Below, one piece after another: positions 4,420-10,846 of a stretch of DNA of 10,846 bases. The position numbers and the translations under genes were made by a program. Positions within the stretch are counted from its first letter, which is position 1, and each line of letters opens with the position of its first letter. The notes under the pieces are model-generated. The model did no database searches. It was given only the letters and a program-made list of their open reading frames with translations, and was not told the origin of the DNA. This DNA comes from an uncultured Bacteroidales bacterium (GTDB taxonomy: Bacteria; Bacteroidota; Bacteroidia; Bacteroidales; Paludibacteraceae). The stretch is taken from NCBI GenBank assembly GCA_900321775.1, contig ONXE01000137.1, forward strand, positions 1 through 10,846, in the 5' to 3' direction.

Positions 4420-5133
4420 TCGGGAAGGGTCCTCAGGACAGAGTAGACCTTATCGTCGCGAAGGATATACACATTGCCATCGCGAATAAGTTTGCGTGCC
4501 AGGGGCGATTTCGATGCGGGAATGGGGTCTGCATCGGTGGAGGTGTTCGACGAATACACCGCTTGCAGCACTATACCGTCTGACAAAGCGCCCTCTTGTA
4601 CCCGCCACGTGAGGAACGTAAAACCCTCAATATAAGGTGCTACAGGTATCTGCCACGTCTGCGCATCCATGTAGTAGAGCGAACTGTCCTGCCTCAGGAA
4701 ACTTACGTGCACTAACTGGTCCTCAAACTGCAAATCAGTAGCCACGCCGATGATGTTCACGAAATCACACCACACCGCTTTCGACCTGTACAGGCTGATA
4801 TAGTCGATGGGCACGTAGAGCAAACAGGTGCTTTTGTTCACATTATGCACCGCACGCTCGGTGATGGTCTGCGGCGTGTACGCGTAGTTATGAATTGTCT
4901 GCAGGGCAGTACAGCCATAGAACGCGTCCTGATTGATTGTGGTGACCGATGACGGGATGACCACATGCTCCAACGCCGAGCAGCCCTCCAGCACACTCAC
5001 AGCCAGCGTGGTCATGCCCTGCGGAAACGCTATCGACTTCAACGATGAGCAATACATAAACGCCCGCGCATCTATCGATGTCACCGTGGCAGGGATATGG
5101 ATGCTGTCCAGCCGCGTCATTCTGTAGCAGAGG

Positions 5134-5232
5134 TACGCCGGCACCACCTGCACGCTGTCGCCGAAAGTGAACGACCTAATCTGCGAGTTCTCGCTGTAGA
5201 ACGGCGCATAGGTGTCCGTGCCGATACTGCAG
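5134..5232 (-). repeat. Internal 99-bp repeat, copy A
   Basis: Identical over 99 bp to 5563-5661. It encodes the CSIGTDTYAPFYSENSQIRS stretch and what follows up to VPAYLC. The 27 bp at 5298-5324 are likewise identical to 5662-5688; between the two blocks copy A has 65 bp that copy B lacks. Confidence 0.9.
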
Positions 5233-5562
5233 GAGGTCACCGTGCTCGGAATGGTGATGTCGGTCAGAGCACAGCCCCAAAAAGCGCGGGCGCCAATAGT
5301 TGTCAGGCCCTCGTCAATGTTCACTTTCGACAGTGACGAGCAGCCATAGAACGCATCCGAACTGATGGTGGTCAGCGTAGCGGGCAGATGGATGGAGTCG
5401 AGCGATGTGCAGCCCTCCAAGAAACTGGCAGGCAGCGTCTTCTGCGTCACGGGCAGGTTGATGCTTCTCAGGGAGGTGCAGTAGTAGAACGCATGCGCAC
5501 CGAGCGAGCGAACCGACGGCGGCAGCACTATGGTATCTATCCGGCTCATCCTGGTGCACAAA

Positions 5563-5688
5563 TACGCCGGCACCACCTGCACGCTGTCGCCGAAAGTGAA
5601 CGACCTAATCTGCGAGTTCTCGCTGTAGAACGGCGCATAGGTGTCCGTGCCGATACTGCAGAGTTGTCAGGCCCTCGTCAATGTTCAC
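5563..5688 (-). repeat. Internal repeat, copy B with 65-bp deletion
   Basis: Matches copy A in two exact blocks (5563-5661 and 5662-5688) joined directly where copy A has 65 bp more. Copies start 429 bp apart, i.e. 143 codons, a whole number of leucine-rich repeats. Confidence 0.9.
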
Positions 5689-6066
5689 GCTGCCCAGTTT
5701 GGAGCAACCGTAAAACGCGTCCGAGTTGATGGTCGTCACGCCGGCCGGCAGCACTACCTGCTGCAGGTTGGTCAGCGCCTCAAACGCACTCGAACCTATC
5801 GACGTGACGGGATACGTGTAGTTGTTGTACGTCACCGACGCAGGAATCGTCACCGACGTGTATGCCGAATACACCGACTTGCCCGTGCTCTGGTCTTGCA
5901 CGACCTGAGCGGTGGTGGCCCCTAATGAATAATACAAACCGTTGATTTTCACCGTTTCGGCGAAAGAGATTGCATAAGCCGCTAAGGCTATCGTTGTAAA
6001 GAGAAGTTTTTTCATGTACCGTTACCGTTAAATCACAAAACCGATTACTCATTTTTTTTGTGGCCG

Positions 6067-6098
6067 CAAAATTACAAAAAATTTTCCATATATACAAA
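6067..6098 (-). promoter_or_regulatory. Promoter of the BspA-like gene
   Basis: On the minus strand TTTG (6098-6095), 20 bp, TAATTTTG (6074-6067): a perfect TTTG-N20-TAnnTTTG match, about 50 bp ahead of the start codon at 6015. Confidence 0.8.
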
Positions 6099-6123
6099 TA
6101 AAAAGTAAAAAAAAGTAGTTTTT

Positions 6124-6155
6124 CTTGCATATGTCAAAAAAAAGCAGTAACTTTC
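6124..6155 (+). promoter_or_regulatory. Degraded orphan promoter copy
   Basis: CTTG (6124-6127), 20 bp, TAACTTTC (6148-6155); the last G of the -7 box is changed to C. The 21 bp at 6134-6154 are identical to 4339-4359, so this is a second copy of the orphan promoter on the other side of the BspA-like gene. Confidence 0.55.
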
Positions 6156-6161
6156 TTTACC

Positions 6162-6289
6162 CGCAAGGGGTACGATCTGCTACGCTGTGCAATGTCCAAG
6201 GACACCTAACTTACTGCGATAATTCTCCCGTTTGACTTATTCTGCTGCTGCAGGTTCAAACTATCAAAGTGCTATCCGAAGCACTTTTT
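6162..6289 (+). ncRNA. Possible short noncoding transcript between orphan promoter and terminator
   Basis: No plus-strand gene lies here, yet a promoter-like site ends at 6155 and an intrinsic terminator ends at 6289, bounding about 128 nt. Local inverted pairs are visible: TACCC/GGGTA near 6159-6173 and TGTCC-AA-GGACA near 6194. No known RNA family is recognised. The weakened -7 box argues against strong expression, and the terminator could instead shield pheT from upstream transcription. Confidence 0.25.
6266..6289 (+). terminator. Intrinsic terminator upstream of pheT
   Basis: AAAGTGCT (6266-6273) pairs with AGCACTTT (6280-6287) around a 6-base loop and runs into five Ts. It is plus-oriented and sits 33 bp before the pheT -33 element. 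Confidence 0.75.
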
Positions 6290-6321
6290 CATATTAAAAT
6301 AGCAAGAAAAAGCATTTTTTT

Positions 6322-6353
6322 CTTGCATATTCCAAAAATTCTTTGTAACTTTG
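6322..6353 (+). promoter_or_regulatory. pheT promoter
   Basis: CTTG (6322-6325), 20 bp, TAACTTTG (6346-6353). The expected start is near 6360, giving an 80-nt leader before the pheT ATG. Confidence 0.8.
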
Positions 6354-6368
6354 CACCCGCAAAGGAAT

Positions 6369-6409
6369 GCGCGCACGTATGCATGGGCATAAACGCGTGC
6401 GTGGCGCGC
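6369..6409 (+). promoter_or_regulatory. GC-rich hairpin in the pheT leader
   Basis: GCGC (6369-6372) and GCACG (6373-6377) pair with CGTGC (6396-6400) and GCGC (6404-6407), with an inner ATGC/GCAT stem. No T-tract, no leader peptide rich in Phe and no T-box motif is seen, so this looks like a stability or translation element, not a Phe-responsive attenuator. Confidence 0.45.
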
Positions 6410-6439
6410 GATATTAAAAGTGCAAAATAAAGACAAAAG

Positions 6440-8974
6440 ATGAATATATCGTACAAATGGTTGAAGCGCTATCTGGACTTGCAGGAGAGCGCAGAAGAAG
6501 TAGCTAAGCACCTGACTTCCATTGGTTTGGAGGTGGGTACAGTAGAAGAAGTGCAGACCATCAAAGGCGGGCTGCAAGGGTTGGTTACAGGCGAGGTGTT
6601 GACGTGTGTAGAGCATCCGGACTCGGACCACCTGCACATCACGACGGTGGCTGTGCGTCCTTCGGACGGCAGCAACGAGCCGGGCACTCCGGAGAACCCG
6701 TTACAGATAGTCTGCGGCGCTCCCAACTGCCGTCAGGGGCTACACGTTATCGTAGCCACATTGGGCACAGTGCTCTACAGCGGCGACGAGTCGTTCACCA
6801 TCAAGAAATCGAAGATCCGCGGCGTGGAGTCGTTCGGCATGCTGTGCGCGGAGGACGAGATAGGCATCGGCGCAAGCCACGACGGCATCATCGAGTTGCC
6901 GGCAGACACGCCTGTGGGCATTCCCGCGGCGGAGTACTATCATGTGGAGAGCGACTATGTGATTGAGGTGGATATCACGCCCAACCGCTCCGACGGAGCC
7001 AGCCATTACGGCGTAGCGCGCGACCTGTACGCATACTATAAGGCGCATGGCGTGGATGTAAAGTTGACCAAGCCTCAGGCCGAATTGGCGGAGAAGAAAG
7101 CCAATCTGCCTATCGAGGTAGAGGTAGTGAATCGCGAGGGTGCGCCGCGTTACTCGGGAATCTGCATCGCAGGCGTGACCATCAAAGAGTCGCCCGAATG
7201 GCTGCAGAACGCCCTCAGAACCATCGGTTTGCGCCCCATCAACAACGTGGTGGACGTAACCAATTTCGTTCTGCACGAGATGGGACAAGCGCTGCACGCC
7301 TTCGACTACGACAAGATTCGCGGGCATAAGATTGTGGTGAAAAACGCCCTGCAAGGTCAGCATTTCACGACGTTGGACGGCATCGAGCGCGAGATGAGCG
7401 ACAAAGACCTGATGATATGGAACGCGGAGGAGCCGATGTGCATCGCAGGCGTGTTCGGAGGTCAGGACAGCGGTGTAAGCGAGAGCACGAAGAACGTGTT
7501 CCTGGAATCGGCTTATTTTGAGCCGGTTACGATTCGCAAGACGGCACGCCGCCACGGCCTGTCAACTGACGCGTCGTTCCGCTACGAGCGCGGATGTGAC
7601 CCCAACAACACCCTGGCTGTGCTCAAGCGCTGCGCAGAACTGATCCAAGAGACCGCAGGTGGCGAGATTGCCTCGGAAATCATTGATATTCAGTCAGACA
7701 ACTTTGAGCCGTGGAAGGTCACCCTCACCCAAAAAGAGTGCAACAACCTGATTGGCAAGGCCATCCCGGAGGAGACCATCAAGACTATCCTCAAAGCATT
7801 GGAAATCAACATCGCCAAGGAGAGCGTCTGCGAGAGTTGCGGGCTGAAGGTATGGGAACTGGAAGTGCCGCGCTACCGTGTGGACGTTCAGCGCCCGTGC
7901 GACGTGATAGAAGATATCCTGCGTATCTACGGCTACAACAACGTGGAACTGAGCGATAATCTGCGCAGTAACCTCTCCTACTCCGTCAAACCGGATAGCA
8001 CCGTCCTGCAGCGCAAGATCAGCGAACAACTGACCGCACAGGGTTTCAACGAGATACTGAACAACTCGCTCACGAAGATGTCGTACTACGAGGGCAATCA
8101 GGTCCTGCCGATTGACGGTTGCGTGCGTATCATGAACCCGTTGTCGCAGGACTTGGGCGTACTGCGCCAGACGCTGCTATACGGTGGACTTGAGTCCATC
8201 AGTCGCAACGTGAACCGCAAGAACCCCGACCTGAAGTTCTACGAGTTCGGCAACTGCTACCATTTTGACGGTCAAAGGTCGAAGGTCGAAGGTCAAAAGG
8301 CCGCGGAAGGACAGGAAGTCAACCCGCTGAAGGCGTACTCGGAAGAAACACATCTGGGCCTTTGGTTGACGGGCAACAAGACCGCGCAGACCTGGACCGG
8401 AGCGCCGGAGAAAGTGAGCTTCTACACCCTCCGCGGACATGTGGAGACCGTGCTGCGCCGTATGGGCGTGAATGTAGAGCGCTGCTCGATTGAGCCGTTC
8501 TCGGACGAACTGTTCTCCGACGGACTGATTATCCGCTCGGTCAACAAGCAGACGCTGGGCTTCATCGCCATTGTGGACCGCAAACTGCGCAAGCAATTCG
8601 ACATAGAGAACGACGTCTATTACGCTGATCTTCAGTGGGCTGAACTGCTCCGTCAGAACAAGATGTACAAACCCGTGATCAAGGACCTGCCCAAGTTCCC
8701 CGAAGTGAAACGTGACCTGGCCTTGCTCGTAGATAAGACCTTGTGTTTCAGCGACTTGCTGGCCGCAGCCAAGCAGACCGAGAAGAAACTGCTGAAGGAT
8801 GTGTACCTGTTTGACGTGTATGAGGGCAAGAATCTGGAGCCCGGCAAGAAATCGTACGCGCTGAGTTTCATCCTTCAGGACGAAGAGAACACGCTGAAAG
8901 ACAATCAGATAGAGGCCATCATGGCTAAACTGCAGAAGACTTTTGAGGAGAAATTCAACGCCAAACTTCGCTAA
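6440..8974 (+). CDS. pheT: Phenylalanyl-tRNA synthetase beta subunit
   Basis: PheT joins PheS in the (alpha-beta)2 enzyme that charges tRNA-Phe in the cytoplasm; the beta subunit binds tRNA and its B3/4 domain edits mischarged Tyr. The 844 residues are slightly longer than the 795-820 usual for bacteria. In order: N-terminal MNISYKWLKRYLDL; an OB-fold tRNA-binding domain (about 40-155, with GEVLTCVEHPDSDHLHITTV); B3/4 (about 210-400, with RPINNVVDVTNFVLHEMGQ and HAFDYDKI); B5 (about 410-485); the catalytic-like core (about 490-700); and a ferredoxin-fold anticodon-binding domain (about 748-844, from PKFPEVKRDLALLVDK). Near residues 611-620 lies a Gln/Lys/Glu-rich insertion coded by heptamer repeats. 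pheS is not next to it in this window. The stop overlaps the prfC start (TAATG), so the two are co-translated. Confidence 0.97.
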   Translation: MNISYKWLKRYLDLQESAEEVAKHLTSIGLEVGTVEEVQTIKGGLQGLVTGEVLTCVEHPDSDHLHITTVAVRPSDGSNEPGTPENPLQIVCGAPNCRQGLHVIVATLGTVLYSGDESFTIKKSKIRGVESFGMLCAEDEIGIGASHDGIIELPADTPVGIPAAEYYHVESDYVIEVDITPNRSDGASHYGVARDLYAYYKAHGVDVKLTKPQAELAEKKANLPIEVEVVNREGAPRYSGICIAGVTIKESPEWLQNALRTIGLRPINNVVDVTNFVLHEMGQALHAFDYDKIRGHKIVVKNALQGQHFTTLDGIEREMSDKDLMIWNAEEPMCIAGVFGGQDSGVSESTKNVFLESAYFEPVTIRKTARRHGLSTDASFRYERGCDPNNTLAVLKRCAELIQETAGGEIASEIIDIQSDNFEPWKVTLTQKECNNLIGKAIPEETIKTILKALEINIAKESVCESCGLKVWELEVPRYRVDVQRPCDVIEDILRIYGYNNVELSDNLRSNLSYSVKPDSTVLQRKISEQLTAQGFNEILNNSLTKMSYYEGNQVLPIDGCVRIMNPLSQDLGVLRQTLLYGGLESISRNVNRKNPDLKFYEFGNCYHFDGQRSKVEGQKAAEGQEVNPLKAYSEETHLGLWLTGNKTAQTWTGAPEKVSFYTLRGHVETVLRRMGVNVERCSIEPFSDELFSDGLIIRSVNKQTLGFIAIVDRKLRKQFDIENDVYYADLQWAELLRQNKMYKPVIKDLPKFPEVKRDLALLVDKTLCFSDLLAAAKQTEKKLLKDVYLFDVYEGKNLEPGKKSYALSFILQDEENTLKDNQIEAIMAKLQKTFEEKFNAKLR
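8270..8297 (+). repeat. Four in-phase heptamers inside pheT
   Basis: GGTCAAA, GGTCGAA, GGTCGAA, GGTCAAA (8270-8297). They encode G-Q-R-S-K-V-E-G-Q-K in a loop of PheT between Y-H-F-D and N-P-L-K-A-Y-S-E-E. The reverse complement matches the intergenic run at 4159-4179. Confidence 0.85.
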
Positions 8975-10593
8975 TGAACTACACCGACGAAATACGCCGC
9001 AGGCGCACCTTTGCTATCATCTCACACCCGGACGCAGGTAAGACGACTCTGACAGAAAAACTGCTGCTGTATGGCGGCGCTATCCATGTGGCCGGAGCCG
9101 TCAAGTCCAACAAAATACGCAAGACTGCCACGTCGGACTGGATGGAGATAGAGAAACAGCGCGGCATCTCCGTTGCCACGTCTGTGATGGGTTTTGAGTA
9201 CACGCCTACCTTGTCCGGCGCTGAAGCCGAGTCGTTCCATATCAATATCCTCGACACGCCGGGACACCAGGATTTTGCAGAGGACACGTTCCGCACTTTG
9301 ACTGCCGTGGACTCCGTGATTATCGTCATCGATGCAGCCAAGGGCGTGGAGACGCAGACGCGCCGACTGATGGAAGTGTGCCGCATGCGCAAGACGCCAG
9401 TGATGGTGTTTATCAACAAAATGGACCGCGAAGGCAAGGACCCGTTCGATTTGTTGGACGAAGTGGAGGCCGAATTGGGCATCCGCGTGCGTCCGCTGTC
9501 GTGGCCTATCAACATGGGGCAGCGTTTCAAGGGCGTGTATAACGTGTTCCAACAGACGCTGGACCTCTACACGCCTAATAAACAGGTTGTTACCGAGTCC
9601 ATTCGTTTCGACGACGTCAACGACCCGCAGATTACCGAACTTATCGGCGAGAAAGATGCGGACAAACTGCGTCAAGACCTGGAACTGATTGAAGGCGTCT
9701 ATTCGCCTTTCGACAAAGGGGAGTACCTTCAGGGTGAACTGGCGCCTGTGTTCTTCGGCTCGGCGCTGAACACTTTCGGCGTGAAAGAGCTGTTGGAGTG
9801 TTTCGTGCAGATTGCTCCGTCCCCGCGGCCTATTGAGGCCCTGGAGCGAAGAGTGGACCCGATGGAGGAGAAATTCACGGGATTCTGCTTCAAGATTCAC
9901 GCCAACATGGATCCGAACCACCGCTCGTGTATCGCGTTCTTCAAGATCTGCTCGGGTACTTTTGAGCGCAACGTCTATTACAAACATATCCGCAAGGGCC
10001 AGATGATGCGTTTCTCGGCGCCGACGTGCTTCATGGCGCAGAAGAAAGAGACTGTAGATGAGGCGTTTGCGGGCGACATAGTGGGCTTGCCGGACACCGG
10101 CAATTTCAAGATAGGCGACACCCTGACCGCAGGAGAAGAACTGCATTTCAAGGGTCTGCCGAGTTTCTCGCCTGAGATGTTCAAGTACATCGAGAATGCC
10201 GACCCGATGAAGCAGAAACAGTTAGATAAGGGCATCAACCAACTGATGGACGAAGGTGTGGCGCAACTGTTTGTTAACCAACTCAGTGGCCGCAAGATTA
10301 TCGGCACGGTGGGACAGCTGCAGTTCGAGGTTATCCAATACCGTCTGGAGCACGAATATCAGGCGATGTGCCGTTGGGAACCCATCTCGTTGTACAAAGC
10401 CTGCTGGATTGCCCCTGCTGACGACAGCGCCGAGACCAAGGCGGAGATAGAGATGTTCAAGAAACGCAAGGCGCAGTATATGGCCCTCGACAAAGAGGGG
10501 CGCGATGTGTTCCTGGCCGACAGCGGCTATGTGCTCTCGATGGCACAGCAGGACTACACCCACATCCGGTTCCATTTCACGTCGGAGTTCTAA
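8974..10593 (+). CDS. prfC: Peptide chain release factor 3
   Basis: RF3 is a ribosome-bound GTPase that removes RF1/RF2 after peptide release. The GTP-binding motifs are complete: G1 HPDAGKTT (residues 18-25), the switch-I region with QRGISV (62-67), G3 DTPGH (94-98) and G4 NKMD (148-151). The segment S-D-W-M-E-I-E-K-Q-R-G-I-S is diagnostic of RF3 as opposed to EF-G or TypA. Domain 2 (about 290-385) and the C-terminal domain 3 (about 390-535, with QLQFEVIQYRLEHEY) follow. At 539 residues it is close to the E. coli length of 529, with a few extra residues in the loop before G3 (TPTLSGAEAESF). Start ATG 8974 shares its A with the pheT stop (TAATG), so it is the second gene of the pheT operon. 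No defects seen. Confidence 0.97.
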   Translation: MNYTDEIRRRRTFAIISHPDAGKTTLTEKLLLYGGAIHVAGAVKSNKIRKTATSDWMEIEKQRGISVATSVMGFEYTPTLSGAEAESFHINILDTPGHQDFAEDTFRTLTAVDSVIIVIDAAKGVETQTRRLMEVCRMRKTPVMVFINKMDREGKDPFDLLDEVEAELGIRVRPLSWPINMGQRFKGVYNVFQQTLDLYTPNKQVVTESIRFDDVNDPQITELIGEKDADKLRQDLELIEGVYSPFDKGEYLQGELAPVFFGSALNTFGVKELLECFVQIAPSPRPIEALERRVDPMEEKFTGFCFKIHANMDPNHRSCIAFFKICSGTFERNVYYKHIRKGQMMRFSAPTCFMAQKKETVDEAFAGDIVGLPDTGNFKIGDTLTAGEELHFKGLPSFSPEMFKYIENADPMKQKQLDKGINQLMDEGVAQLFVNQLSGRKIIGTVGQLQFEVIQYRLEHEYQAMCRWEPISLYKACWIAPADDSAETKAEIEMFKKRKAQYMALDKEGRDVFLADSGYVLSMAQQDYTHIRFHFTSEF

Positions 10594-10649
10594 GCGATGA
10601 GTCTCCGGCGACATGACAAAATAAGGATATAACGAAACTACGAAATATT

Positions 10650-10846
10650 ATGAAGAACTTGAAATTCAAACTCATTGTCATGAATTTCCTCGAATTTGCC
10701 GTTTGGGGAGCATATCTGACATCTATGGGCCGTTACCTGGGCGCGTACGGTTTTGGCGGACACATCGGCTGGTTCTATTCCGTTCAGGGTATCGTCAGCC
10801 TGTTCATGCCCGCACTGATGGGTATTGTGGCGGACCGCTGGATTCC
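10650..10846 (+). CDS. NupG-type nucleoside permease (major facilitator), N-terminal part
   Basis: The first 65 residues are present before the window ends. MKNLKFKLIVMNFLEFAVWGAYLTSMGRYLG matches the start of nucleoside:H+ symporters of the NupG/XapB family: a short basic N-terminus, then a first membrane helix with N-F-x-[EQ]-F-x-[IV]-W-G-A. A second helix follows (WFYSVQGIVSLFMPALMGIV) and the major-facilitator loop start A-D-R-W, typical of the loop between helices 2 and 3. It would import nucleosides across the inner membrane. It starts 56 bp after prfC with no terminator or promoter visible between, so it may belong to the same operon. The gene symbol is withheld because only the first part is seen. 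Confidence 0.85.
   Translation, partial: MKNLKFKLIVMNFLEFAVWGAYLTSMGRYLGAYGFGGHIGWFYSVQGIVSLFMPALMGIVADRWI

Larger units (their letters stand above)
4407..6015 (-). pseudogene. BspA-like leucine-rich-repeat surface protein, frameshifted
   Basis: The 5' part (6015 down to a stop at 5605) encodes a signal peptide (MKKLLFTTIALAAYAISFA, likely cut before ETVK) and the first BspA-type repeats, with units such as A-F-Y-G-C-S-x-L-x-x-V-N-I. After NIDEGLTT the frame is lost. The repeats resume in another frame from about 5660 to 4407: further units (I-P-[AS]-[ST]-V-T-x-I-x-x-x-A-F-x-x-C), then a C-terminal region with the usual RKLIRDGNVYILRDDKVYSV end. Against the internal copy at 5134-5324, exactly 65 bp (equivalent to 5233-5297) is missing at 5661/5662, which explains the shift. 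Family members are secreted surface proteins in adhesion and host interaction. Its promoter is intact, so inactivation looks recent, or this is an assembly collapse. Confidence 0.85.

Noticed and set aside
4222..4446. A 74-codon plus-strand open frame after the terminator
   Set aside because: It runs through the orphan promoter, the boxA-like motif and the inverted repeat, with no coding character.
6360..6439. T-box or Phe leader peptide controlling pheT
   Set aside because: There is no short Phe-rich ORF, no T-box sequence and no terminator in the leader.
6740..7555. A 271-codon minus-strand open frame across pheT
   Set aside because: Antisense to conserved PheT sequence, with no motifs or promoter of its own.
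9022..10146. A 374-codon open frame on the minus strand across prfC
   Set aside because: It lies fully antisense to an unmistakable RF3, has a His/Arg/Val-rich shadow composition and no recognisable motif; codon bias of prfC explains it.

Overview
The window reads as chromosomal DNA from a gut-type Bacteroidales bacterium (Bacteroidota). The evidence is a set of promoters of the Bacteroidota form (TTG/TTTG, 20 bp, TAnnTTTG), a BspA-like leucine-rich-repeat surface protein, a beta-type PheT and an RF3 of Bacteroidales character, and short heptamer repeats typical of these genomes. No species can be named from the sequence alone.

Region 1 (about 1-4135, all plus strand) is an accessory, mobile-element or prophage-like block of small genes without clear housekeeping functions. 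It holds a 244-residue protein coupled by an ATGA overlap to three tandem, diverged paralogs that begin K-x-I-P-F. Then come a ribbon-helix-helix DNA-binding protein, a protein with an acidic tail, a tiny basic ORF overlapping both neighbours, and a Cys-rich probable zinc protein. A second transcription unit has its own promoter, an operator-like pair of direct repeats, and a strong hairpin plus U-tract right at the predicted transcript start. It encodes a 109-residue protein and a small lipoprotein, followed by a CAT-anticodon tRNA with initiator hallmarks and a good intrinsic terminator. No integrase, capsid, terminase or relaxase gene lies in the window, so the element type is not proven.

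Region 2 (about 4136-6440) holds repeats, orphan promoter copies and a broken minus-strand BspA-like gene. Its reading frame is disrupted by a 65-bp deletion that can be read directly against a near-identical internal repeat, and its 3' end runs into an inverted-repeat element. A perfect promoter still lies upstream, so the lesion looks recent (or is an assembly error). Two copies of a promoter-bearing sequence flank it; the left copy is followed by a boxA-like motif reminiscent of an rRNA leader. A degraded promoter and an intrinsic terminator on the right could bound a short noncoding transcript.

Region 3 (6320-10846, plus strand) is core genome: a promoter and structured leader, pheT (phenylalanyl-tRNA synthetase beta), prfC (release factor 3) overlapping pheT as TAATG, and the start of an NupG-type nucleoside permease that runs off the end. 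pheT carries an in-frame run of four heptamers matching intergenic repeats elsewhere in the window.
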